Assembly (NCBI RefSeq): GCF_037969725.1
Contig: NZ_CP150203.1
Span: 4,542,001 to 4,606,000, forward strand
Reading direction: 5' to 3'
From: Paenibacillus sp. FSL W8-0426
GTDB lineage: Bacteria > Bacillota > Bacilli > Paenibacillales > Paenibacillaceae
Length of the DNA: 64,000 bases
In this document: positions 8,765 to 16,332 of the stretch, one piece after another
Layout: every line of letters begins with the position of its first letter
Position numbering within the stretch: position 1 is the first letter of the stretch
Position numbers and translations under genes: made by a program
The notes under the pieces: model-generated
The model's database searches: none
What the model saw: the letters and a program-made list of their open reading frames with translations, nothing else
Told to the model about the DNA's origin: nothing

Positions 8765-8903
8765 ATATAAGTTGAACCAATGATTCTTACACGAAGTCAC
8801 CACGCGGTCCGAACCATCTTCCGATTGGCATTATCCGGTCGCCATTATCTCAGATTTTTTTGATCCCCTTCGTATTTGTGTCATTGTTTCGTTCAACTTA
8901 TAT
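8765..8903 (-). mobile_element. MITE-like repeat, short copy with perfect 13-bp inverted ends
   Basis: The ends ATATAAGTTGAAC (8765-8777) and GTTCAACTTATAT (8891-8903) are exact inverted copies, 139 bp overall. Read on the minus strand, the interior contains AAGGGGATC, GAGATAATGGCGA and AATCGGAAGATGG, which align with the distal half of the full copies, while the proximal block is missing. The element occupies most of the gap between the monooxygenase and AraC genes, and its distal end is the leader of the monooxygenase operon. The ends could equally be regulator half-sites. Confidence 0.6.
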
Positions 8904-9135
8904 AGCTACTCATCGCTTCTGATCATCATATTCTCAAATGCCTATTAGTTAACTTGGTTTAATAAGGTATGCACATCATAACAATTGATTTGTCTGTGAT
9001 CAATGTCATTTTACGACAACTTAAATTTGTCATTTTGTGGTCAATATAAAAAACGAGACGGATTCCATCTTGAATATATACAAAACCCACCTGTATAATA
9101 GGTTATATACTTCTAGGGATAAAAGAGGTGTTCCC

Positions 9136-10008
9136 ATGATCGAGCGCATGAAGGAGGATCACCACGAATTTTTGGATATCATTTTTTTCACTCCATCCGA
9201 ATTCGAAAAATCCGGCGGAGCCTGGCCGATCCGTATCGGCCGCAACATGGCCAAAACCAACTATCACATTGGACCACGGACCACGCCGTTCCATTATTTG
9301 TTGTTCGTGCTGGAGGGCGAGGGTACATTCATTCAGAACGGGCAGCGTCATGCACTGCGTCCGAGAGATGCCTTCTGTCTTTTTCCCCACGTCACGCACG
9401 AATACTGGACCCATCCGGAAGAACCTTTGCAAAAAATATTCATCGCTTTCGACGGAAAACTCGCGACCGAGTTGCTCTCGCGCATCGGCCTTACGCCCGA
9501 CTCCCCGCACCGCTCAGGCGTACTCACGCCGGAAACAGCAAATGGCATGCGTGCTTTCATGGAGGAAGTGCGCGAGCCCAAAGGAGGTTCAAGCGACCTG
9601 GGCCGGCTTACCCGTTTTCTGGGGCTATTCGACCGGATCAGCCGTTCACCGGCAGCCCGTGAGCTTCAGCCCGACGTCTCCATCCCCTGGCTTCAAAAAG
9701 GCAAGGAGTACATGGACATTCATTTTGCGGGAGGCATTACGGTGGAAGGCGTATCGGCGCATGCCGGGGTGGATCGCACCCATTTCGCGAAACAGTTCCG
9801 CAAAGCTTACGGTCTTTCTCCCGTGCAGTATATCCAACAGCTCAAAATGAACCAGGCCAAGCGTTTGCTTGTTCAGACACCGCTGACGTTAACCGAAGTC
9901 GCGCACTCGGTCGGTTATCCGGACTTGTTTTCGTTCTCCAAAGCGTTCAAAAAGCAGGTCGGGCAGCCGCCCAACCGCTACCGCATGATGGAGCGCAGCC
10001 AACGCTGA
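9136..10008 (+). CDS. AraC family transcriptional regulator
   Basis: About 290 residues. Residues 20-135 form a cupin-type sensing domain (FHYLLFVLEGEGTFIQNG, PRDAFCLFPHVTHEY). Residues 195-290 contain the two helix-turn-helix units typical of AraC proteins (VEGVSAHAGVDRTHFAKQF and LTEVAHSVGYPDLFSFSKAF, ending KKQVGQPPNRYR). AGAGGTG precedes the ATG at 9136; an in-frame ATG at 9037 lacks a site. It is transcribed divergently from the monooxygenase-ABC operon and probably activates it in response to the imported ligand. The cupin domain suggests a small-molecule, often sugar, effector. Confidence 0.9.
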   Translation: MIERMKEDHHEFLDIIFFTPSEFEKSGGAWPIRIGRNMAKTNYHIGPRTTPFHYLLFVLEGEGTFIQNGQRHALRPRDAFCLFPHVTHEYWTHPEEPLQKIFIAFDGKLATELLSRIGLTPDSPHRSGVLTPETANGMRAFMEEVREPKGGSSDLGRLTRFLGLFDRISRSPAARELQPDVSIPWLQKGKEYMDIHFAGGITVEGVSAHAGVDRTHFAKQFRKAYGLSPVQYIQQLKMNQAKRLLVQTPLTLTEVAHSVGYPDLFSFSKAFKKQVGQPPNRYRMMERSQR

Positions 10009-10037
10009 CCCACCGTGTTTCTTGCATACACCATGAC

Positions 10038-10076
10038 AAAAAGACAAGCTTCCTTATCCTAAGGAAAGCTTGTCTT
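10038..10076 (-). terminator. Bidirectional terminator between AraC gene and TIM-barrel gene
   Basis: AAGACAAGCTTCCTTA/AAGGAAAGCTTGTCTT forms a long stem. On the minus strand it is followed by TTTTT, ending the exopolysaccharide-type locus. It also lies 30 nt after the AraC stop codon and may serve both genes. Confidence 0.75.
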
Positions 10077-10101
10077 CGAATGCCACTTCCGCTTGCGTAT
10101 A

Positions 10102-11028
10102 TCAGCGATGTTCTTCCTTGGTGCCTTTTGCCAGAGGAATGCCGTTTTTCTTGGCATACCAGGCTTGGTAATGATGGATTGCCACCCCTGCAAAAGACGA
10201 ATGTTCCTTTCCAAGGCGGAACACGTTCGCAATCTCTTCATCCATATTGCTCAGCGTTTTGTTGTAGAAGGTCAGATGCTCCCCTTCATGCGTGTCCCCG
10301 AGTTCAGCGCCGATCCACACCTTTTTGCCGAGTTCATCCGCTTCGTCGAGCTCCTCGCGGGAAAGGTCATACATCTGCTGTCCGCTGTCCCGGTAAGCCA
10401 TGATGGCCACGGCGTCGAAGCGGTTAATGATCCAGCGGCTGAGCGTGCCGCCGCCATTTGCCGCTTCGCGCCCATCCAGCCAGAACGGGATCGCCGCGCT
10501 CATGTACAATCCCGCTTCCTTGCCCTCAGCGGTCCAAGCGCTCATATTGTCCTGCCATTCCGCAATGACTTCACTCTGCTCTTGCTCCCAGCGCTGAAGC
10601 TGATACGGCTCCACGTCGAATTGAATGCCCGTGAACCGTTCTTCCGGTGCTGATGCCTCATTATAGGCCTTTACTTTGTCCACGAACGCAAGACCCTCTT
10701 CGCGCTTCTCCGTATAAGCCCAATCCGCATGGCCGTTCAACGCATGCACTTCCATTCCGGCCTTGTGCGCGGCAGCAACGAAATGGCGGTATGCATCCTC
10801 CGTGACCTCATCCTGCAGCTGCAAGAAAATGACTTCAATCCCCTGCTCTTTCGTGAACGCAATGATCTCCGGCGTTTGCTCGGCAATGATCGACGCATCC
10901 CACAGCCAGGTCGACTTATGCTCCTCGGTTGCGAACCACCGGAAGAGCCAGGGCAGGAGCAGCAGGCAGAACGTCAGTGCCAGCACAGCCCATTTTGCCT
11001 TGGCCGGCATCTTGCCCTTGAATGTCAT
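10102..11028 (-). CDS. Membrane-anchored TIM-barrel (glycosidase-like) protein
   Basis: A 308-residue protein with one N-terminal membrane segment (residues 13-31) after a basic stretch. The remainder, predicted extracytoplasmic, looks like a (beta/alpha)8 barrel: DASIIAEQTPEIIAF, IEVIFLQLQDEV, GMEVHALNGHADW, FTGIQFDVEPYQL (an acidic strand end typical of glycosidase-fold barrels), FDAVAIMAYRDSG and KVWIGAELGD. I do not recognise a named family. It follows the UDP-sugar dehydrogenase gene after five bases and is the last gene before a terminator, so a role in trimming or handling an extracellular polysaccharide is inferred. The ATG at 11028 has a weak ribosome site; Met7 is an alternative start. 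Confidence 0.65.
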   Translation of the reverse strand: MTFKGKMPAKAKWAVLALTFCLLLLPWLFRWFATEEHKSTWLWDASIIAEQTPEIIAFTKEQGIEVIFLQLQDEVTEDAYRHFVAAAHKAGMEVHALNGHADWAYTEKREEGLAFVDKVKAYNEASAPEERFTGIQFDVEPYQLQRWEQEQSEVIAEWQDNMSAWTAEGKEAGLYMSAAIPFWLDGREAANGGGTLSRWIINRFDAVAIMAYRDSGQQMYDLSREELDEADELGKKVWIGAELGDTHEGEHLTFYNKTLSNMDEEIANVFRLGKEHSSFAGVAIHHYQAWYAKKNGIPLAKGTKEEHR

Positions 11029-11033
11029 CGGCT

Positions 11034-12401
11034 TTAGACGAGCAGCGCTTCGCTATGTTCGAGCACAGGATGTTGAATGGAATGGCCAATTTTGTAAATA
11101 TGCGGCTGCGTGTAGCTGCGGAACGCATTGCGCGTGTCCAGAATCGGCACGCCGAGGTCGGCAATGTCGCCATACGGCAGGTCTTTATGGTTCGTGATCA
11201 GCACGATGCAGTCATATTTCTTGAACTGCTCCAGGCTGAACGGCACGCTTGGCACGGTCTCTCCATGCTTGTCGCGGAAGGAAGCGGCATATGGATCATA
11301 GTAGCTGACGTTGGCTCCGCTCTCTTTGAACAGCTCGTATACCTCAAGTCCCGGGGATTCACGCAAGTCCGCAATGTTAGGCTTGTACGCCATGCCGAGC
11401 AGCAGCACGTTCGAATTGCGCACCGACTTCGCGTATTCGTTCAGAATGACGGAGGCTTTGTTCAGCACGTAATACGGCATGTTGTCATTGGTGGACTGCG
11501 CCAGTTCAATGAATTTGCTGTAGAAACGGAAGCCCTTCGCTTTCCAGGACAGGTACATCGGGTCGAGCGGGATGCAGTGGCCTCCAATGCCCGGGCCCGG
11601 GTAGAACGGCATGAATCCGAACGGCTTCGTCGCCGCCGCGTCGATGACTTCCCAAATATCGATGCCCATGCGGTCGCACATCATCGCCATTTCGTTCACA
11701 AACGCGATGTTAACGCTGCGGAACGTGTTTTCGAGCAGTTTGGACATTTCGGCCACTTTCGGGGAGGATACCGGAACGACGGTTTGCACGTATTTGCTGT
11801 ACAGTGCCGTTCCGAGCTTCAGGCACGATTCTGTCGTGCCTCCGATGACCTTCGGCGTATTGAACGTCGTGAAACGTCCGTTGGACGGGTCCACCCGTTC
11901 CGGCGAGAAGCACAGGAAATAGTCTTTGCCTGCTTCATGCCCGATCTTGTCCAACTCCTGCTGGATGAGCTCTTCGGTCGTTCCCGGGTAGGTCGTGCTT
12001 TCGAGCGTGATCAGCATGCCTGGCTTCATGTGCCGTTTGATCTGGTCCACAACCGTTTCGATGTAGGAGGTATCCGGGTCCTGATTCTCGCTCAGCGGCG
12101 TAGGCACGCAGATGCTGAGCGCATCGATCACGCGCAGCAGGCTGTAATCCGTCGTCGGCTGGAAACGGCCGGTTTGCATCACCTTTTTCAACTCGTCGGA
12201 CGAAATGTCATGAATGTAGGAATCGCCATGATAGATACGATCCACCTTCGATGCATCCAGGTCGATGCCGATGACCGTGAAGCCCTGATTGACCATTTCC
12301 ACGGCCAGCGGCAGACCTACGTAACCGAGCCCGACAACGCCGAGCACCGCTTCTTTATTCTCAATTGCATTCAGTAAAGTGTGAACATGCTGATTCTCCA
12401 T
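11034..12401 (-). CDS. Nucleotide-sugar (UDP-GlcNAc/UDP-Glc type) 6-dehydrogenase
   Basis: About 455 residues with the full UDP-sugar dehydrogenase layout: Rossmann motif VGLGYVGLPLAVEM, SERVDPSN, central domain with FVNEMAMMCDRMGIDIWEVIDAA, catalytic cysteine in GIGGHCIPLDP, and C-terminal YKPNIADLRESP. The enzyme oxidises C6 of a UDP-hexose or UDP-N-acetylhexosamine to the uronate with two NAD+. It resembles the WbpA/UDP-GlcNAc dehydrogenase branch more than TuaD, but this is not decisive. I chose the ATG at 12401 (GGAGGG seven bases upstream) over an ATG 23 codons earlier that lies in the repeat element. It would supply a uronate donor for the linked glycosyltransferase. Confidence 0.9.
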   Translation of the reverse strand: MENQHVHTLLNAIENKEAVLGVVGLGYVGLPLAVEMVNQGFTVIGIDLDASKVDRIYHGDSYIHDISSDELKKVMQTGRFQPTTDYSLLRVIDALSICVPTPLSENQDPDTSYIETVVDQIKRHMKPGMLITLESTTYPGTTEELIQQELDKIGHEAGKDYFLCFSPERVDPSNGRFTTFNTPKVIGGTTESCLKLGTALYSKYVQTVVPVSSPKVAEMSKLLENTFRSVNIAFVNEMAMMCDRMGIDIWEVIDAAATKPFGFMPFYPGPGIGGHCIPLDPMYLSWKAKGFRFYSKFIELAQSTNDNMPYYVLNKASVILNEYAKSVRNSNVLLLGMAYKPNIADLRESPGLEVYELFKESGANVSYYDPYAASFRDKHGETVPSVPFSLEQFKKYDCIVLITNHKDLPYGDIADLGVPILDTRNAFRSYTQPHIYKIGHSIQHPVLEHSEALLV

Positions 12402-12439
12402 GGTATTCCCTCCAGGCTGTATTTTTGGTTTTTTTGTAT

Positions 12440-12672
12440 TTATATAAGCCGAAAGAATGCTTCGCACCAAGACACTTCGAGTACAGTACCATCTTCTGAT
12501 CGCCGTTATCTCCTTATTTTGTTGAATCCCCTTTTGCTAAGGGGAAAATCCGGGGATAAGTTTATGCTTCCGATGCAGCTTTCTTTCAGAAAGCTTTTAG
12601 GCGACCGCTTCGCTTCTCCAGATTGGTTCTGCCTCTCCGTTAACGTGTGTATGTTTTTTGCGGTTTATATAA
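12440..12672 (-). mobile_element. MITE-like repeat, full-length copy 3
   Basis: A 233-bp element in the minus orientation between the response-regulator gene and the dehydrogenase gene. Its outer ends are TTATATAAGCCG (12440) and CGGTTTATATAA (to 12672), an imperfect inverted pair. On the minus strand it carries all blocks seen in copy 1, including AGCTTTCTGAAAGAAAGCT as a hairpin and GATCAGAAGATGGTACTG near the distal end. It fills almost all of a 357-bp gap, so its distal end forms the leader of the dehydrogenase gene. Confidence 0.7.
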
Positions 12673-12758
12673 ATATGTGTTCGTAGTATGTCTCGGCAGA
12701 CGCTGGTTTCCTGCTGTTATGCACTGTTCGTGGTTGATTGTCGATCATCCGAACCAAC

Positions 12759-13562
12759 TCAGTGCAGGCACCGCCGGATTCTCGCATCCAGTTCCACCGG
12801 GGAGAACGGTTTGGTCATATAGTCATTCACGCCGCTGCTGAAGCATTGGCTGATCGTTTCCTCCACTCTTTGCTCGGTTAACACCACGATTTTGGGCGGG
12901 TGTTCCACCTCCAGTTTCTGAATGTGGTGAATAAACGGGAGACCATCGATGCCGTACAAGTTCAGTTCGGTTAACACCAGGTCAGGCTCCACCTTTCCGA
13001 TCAGTTCGAGCGCTGCGAGTCCATCCACCGCTTCGTAGGTTTCGTACCCCTGCATCTTCAGCCGCAATTGCAAAAATTCGCGGATCGTCGGATCATTATC
13101 GACAATCAGGATACGCTCCGCCCGTTCTGCCATCTGATCCGGCGTATAGATCTGGATGTCGGCGGAATCGACCCGTCGGGCGGATTCCGCCATTTGCTGG
13201 ATGACCGCCTGGGACGGCCGATCCTTGTCCTTGAAGCTGGCTACCGCGATCTGCGGCCGTGCTCCCGGAACGGTTTCCAGCAAATGTTGTTTGATGCAAA
13301 GACCCTCATAGTGGACCTCATCCAACAGCAGACCTGGCAGCAGCACGCCAACCGTTTGGGTTGTGCCATCCTGCCATAACTGGAAGCCATACTCGTTCGT
13401 TCGCTCCAGATACGTTCGGACCTGCTGCTCCGGCGGGGATTGCCCTGCACAATGGATGAACATGAGGCCGCATGCTCCGGCCCCGATTCCCTTTACTTCC
13501 TGCTCCATGCTTCGGTACACGTTCGCGGCAGCTTCGCGCTGCAATGTCGCCGCATTCGACAT
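12759..13562 (-). CDS. Degenerate GGDEF plus receiver-domain protein with Glu at phosphoacceptor
   Basis: A 267-residue protein. Residues 15-130 resemble a GGDEF domain whose signature has been replaced by TTQTVGVLLPG, with a weak IAVASF strand near the end, so cyclase activity is unlikely. Residues 148-267 are a receiver domain: VDND (Asp155/Asn156), Thr229 and Lys251 (TKPF) match the family, but the phosphoacceptor position reads VLTELNL with Glu199 instead of Asp. This predicts a protein that is not phosphorylated and may be locked in one state. There is no DNA-binding domain. It follows the GT2 gene by 106 bp, comparable to YdaK-type c-di-GMP receptor proteins beside polysaccharide synthases; control of the synthase by protein contact is inferred. 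Confidence 0.75.
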   Translation of the reverse strand: MSNAATLQREAAANVYRSMEQEVKGIGAGACGLMFIHCAGQSPPEQQVRTYLERTNEYGFQLWQDGTTQTVGVLLPGLLLDEVHYEGLCIKQHLLETVPGARPQIAVASFKDKDRPSQAVIQQMAESARRVDSADIQIYTPDQMAERAERILIVDNDPTIREFLQLRLKMQGYETYEAVDGLAALELIGKVEPDLVLTELNLYGIDGLPFIHHIQKLEVEHPPKIVVLTEQRVEETISQCFSSGVNDYMTKPFSPVELDARIRRCLH

Positions 13563-13668
13563 GTTTTCTCCACCCTTCTCCTTTGGTTATCTATCATGGT
13601 CTTGCCGTATTGCTTCCGTTAACACCGGCTTGCCTGAACCCGGATCATGATTGGATCACGGCGGGAAC

Positions 13669-15099
13669 TCAAGCCGCTTCGGTTGTGTCCTTGCTTTCTT
13701 CGGACCAGCTCTGACGCGTCATCGTGCCCCAGGAGTTGTTGTTTTGCAAAAACTGGATGTGCCCCTGCAATCTCCACAACACGCCGAGCTGATGGTAACC
13801 GACGAATTTCAAGGCCGAGAATACAAGCATCTTGCCCAGATCGGACAGCTTGTTGTAACGTCTGAATGCGATCTCCTCCAGAATGAGCGCCCCGATGCTC
13901 AGCAGATAACCGCTCACCAGGTTGAGCGTGCCGAACAATACGAGGATCGGCCACTGTGTCATGTCCAGCAGCACATATCCAACCAGTGCCAGCAAACCGG
14001 TAATCCGGAAGTAGGGGTTCAGCGCTTCAAAAATGACGTTATACGGCATCGTGATGAGTCCCATCACCTTGTACTTCGGATTGAACAGCATGCCGCGGTT
14101 TTCCAGCATGTTTTTAAGGTTTCCGCGTCCCCAGCGCTTGCGCTGGCTGGACAGGATACGGTAAGAATCCGGCGCTTGGGTCCAGCAAACGGCCTCGGGA
14201 CAGAACGCCACGCGGTATTTCAATTTATTTTCCAGCATGTAGCGATGCAGCTTGATAATGATGTTCATGTCCTCGCCCGGATACCCGTCGCGATATCCGC
14301 CGACGGCAATGACGTAATCCTTGCGGAACAGGCCGAAGGCTCCCGAGACAATGATCAGGCCATTGATATGGCTCCAGCCGATCCGGCCTCCCAAAAATGC
14401 TTTGAGATACTCGATGGACTGGAACATCGGCCACATTTTGCGCGGCAGCGAAACGTCCTGCACGGCCCCGTTCTCGATTTTGCAGCCGTTGGCGATGCGT
14501 ACATCGCCTCCGATGGCCACCGTTTCTTCCGGATTCTCCATGTACATGCGCGCCATGCGAATCAGGGCGTCCTTTTCGAGCAAGGAGTCGGCATCGATAG
14601 AAGAAATGAGCGGATAATGCGACAAGTTGATGCCCGCATTCAGCGAATCGGCCTTGCCTCCGTTTTCTTTGTCGATGACGTACAGTCCCGGGAACTCGGG
14701 GTTGTGATAAATGCCGCGAATCGTCTGGCAAGGAATCTTGCCCCGAACCTGGGCATTGGATATCGGTTTTAGCTTGTATTCTTTCAGCAGCAGCTTCAGC
14801 GTATTGTCGCTGGAACCGTCATTGACCACGATGACCTCATACGTCGGATAATTGAGCGTCATCAGGCAGTTTACATTTTCGATAATCGTGAGTTCCTCAT
14901 TGTATGCCGGTACCAGGAGAGAAACGGAAGGCACCAGCTGCGAACCGGACAATGTGTTGTACTTCGAATAATTCGATCGTCTGAAGATGGTCCAGATGTT
15001 GCGGAATGACAGGGCCATAATCGAAAAATAAAGCGTATTGACAAAGACGACGTAATAAATCGCCACCATGCCGTAAATGAACAGCAGATCCCTAAGCAG
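13669..15099 (-). CDS. Processive family 2 glycosyltransferase (membrane polysaccharide synthase)
   Basis: About 476 residues. An N-terminal helix is followed by a GT2 domain with VPAYNEE, VVNDGSSDNT, SIDADSLLEKDALIR, PGEDMNIII and the QRKRWGRGN motif characteristic of processive synthases such as PgaC and cellulose synthase. Three or more C-terminal helices follow (DMTQWPILVLFGTLNLVSGYLL). The first ATG (15069) has no ribosome site. In the same frame a CTG at 15099 lies eight bases after AGGAGG and adds LLRDLLFIYG, completing the first membrane helix. I therefore annotate a CTG start overlapping the upstream stop by eight bases. It probably polymerises and exports a polysaccharide from a UDP-sugar donor. 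Confidence 0.85.
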   Translation of the reverse strand: MLRDLLFIYGMVAIYYVVFVNTLYFSIMALSFRNIWTIFRRSNYSKYNTLSGSQLVPSVSLLVPAYNEELTIIENVNCLMTLNYPTYEVIVVNDGSSDNTLKLLLKEYKLKPISNAQVRGKIPCQTIRGIYHNPEFPGLYVIDKENGGKADSLNAGINLSHYPLISSIDADSLLEKDALIRMARMYMENPEETVAIGGDVRIANGCKIENGAVQDVSLPRKMWPMFQSIEYLKAFLGGRIGWSHINGLIIVSGAFGLFRKDYVIAVGGYRDGYPGEDMNIIIKLHRYMLENKLKYRVAFCPEAVCWTQAPDSYRILSSQRKRWGRGNLKNMLENRGMLFNPKYKVMGLITMPYNVIFEALNPYFRITGLLALVGYVLLDMTQWPILVLFGTLNLVSGYLLSIGALILEEIAFRRYNKLSDLGKMLVFSALKFVGYHQLGVLWRLQGHIQFLQNNNSWGTMTRQSWSEESKDTTEAA

Positions 15100-16300
15100 T
15101 GTAATCCCCTCCTAACGCGGCTACGCCTGCGCGTTTCTTGTTTGTCCTGCCGGCTTTCATGGGACCAAAATACCGCTCGTACAACAGTCGTTTTTGGTTA
15201 TGTGCAATCATCTGCTCCACGCCGCGATCGCCGGGTCCGGGATGCTGCATGATGCTCTCGACGTGCTGTTTGGCAATCTCGCGTTCGGCTCCCGTTCCAT
15301 GCATGGCCGCCTGGCACAGCGCCTCGAATCCCGGTTCGCCCAACTTGCCGAGGCTCTCCGCGCTGTTATGACGCACACCCCAGTCTTCGTCGCGCAGCGC
15401 CTTGCGCAGCAATGGAATGCTGCCCGCGGCATGCTTGGAACCAAGCGCCTGCGCCACTTCGGCGCGCACTTCCGGGCTCTCGTCCTGCATCAGCCGGAGA
15501 ATGGTTTCATCGCTTAACGTCGGACTTGCGCTGAGATACAGCTTCACCGCTTCGGCACGCACGTCCTGATGCTCCGCACCGACCAGCTTGCCTAGCGCAG
15601 GCATCACTTCCGGTACTGCCTGTCCCCACATGGCGACAAGGCCTACCTTCACAAAATCCGGCTTGTCCGATTCAAGCAGCTCGATCAACAGTTTGCTGGG
15701 GTCCAGACGGGTTTCCAGCAAGATATCCGCCGCCAGGTGGTGAATCGATTTGCCCTTGGTCAGCAGCAGCTCCAGCATCTCCTTCAGTTCACCCTGGCGT
15801 GCGGAACATCTTGCGATCGAGCGGGCGATCATAATCGCCATCGGTCCCGGCTTCTCGTCCCGGAGCAGTTCCATCAGACCCGGCACCGCCTCGGGACAGC
15901 GCATGCCTCCCAGGCGGTATGCCGCATCGATCTGGCGTCCGTAACGCAGCCTGCCGAGCTCCTTCAAATCCTGTTCCACCATGCCGGCTTCCCGGCACAA
16001 TGCAATCAGCTTGTCGCGGTACTCGCCTTTAAACTGGTCGATCCATTCGATGAGCCTGTTTTGAATCACCCGCCTTTCGAGCGGAGCCAGTTTGCCTGGC
16101 GGCAAACGCAGCGGACGTTGTTCCGCCAGCGCTGCCTGCAAATACGCGAAGTAGTCGCGCTGCTTTTGCTCATAGTACTGCGCCTTGCGCTCTTTGCCGT
16201 TATGGGATATTTTCATCGCAAACAGCAGAATGACCCCGATCACGACAAGCGCCGCACAAATGTATAGAAACAGGTAGGCCAAAGCCAAATTCGAAAACAT
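15092..16300 (-). CDS. Membrane-anchored HEAT-repeat protein
   Basis: A 402-residue protein. Residues 6-30 form a transmembrane helix. Residues 35-115 are charged and helical. About residues 120-355 contain tandem HEAT-like repeats, recognisable as recurring units such as PEVMPALGKLVGAEHQDVRAEAVKLYL and SIPLLRKALRDEDWGVRHNSAESLGKLG. The C-terminus is basic and cytoplasmic (KKRAG). HEAT repeats build protein-binding scaffolds. Between the glycosidase-like gene and the synthase gene, which it overlaps by eight bases, the protein probably anchors or assembles the synthase complex at the membrane. No enzymatic motif is visible. Confidence 0.8.
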   Translation of the reverse strand: MFSNLALAYLFLYICAALVVIGVILLFAMKISHNGKERKAQYYEQKQRDYFAYLQAALAEQRPLRLPPGKLAPLERRVIQNRLIEWIDQFKGEYRDKLIALCREAGMVEQDLKELGRLRYGRQIDAAYRLGGMRCPEAVPGLMELLRDEKPGPMAIMIARSIARCSARQGELKEMLELLLTKGKSIHHLAADILLETRLDPSKLLIELLESDKPDFVKVGLVAMWGQAVPEVMPALGKLVGAEHQDVRAEAVKLYLSASPTLSDETILRLMQDESPEVRAEVAQALGSKHAAGSIPLLRKALRDEDWGVRHNSAESLGKLGEPGFEALCQAAMHGTGAEREIAKQHVESIMQHPGPGDRGVEQMIAHNQKRLLYERYFGPMKAGRTNKKRAGVAALGGDYTA

Positions 16301-16332
16301 GTGACAAAGCCCTCCTCATTCTTTTTTCTTAG

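Noticed and set aside
11022..12377. A 451-codon plus-strand open frame
   Set aside because: It is antisense to the UDP-sugar dehydrogenase, whose motifs and ribosome site are complete. The composition (Arg, His, Val rich) is that of a GC-driven shadow frame.
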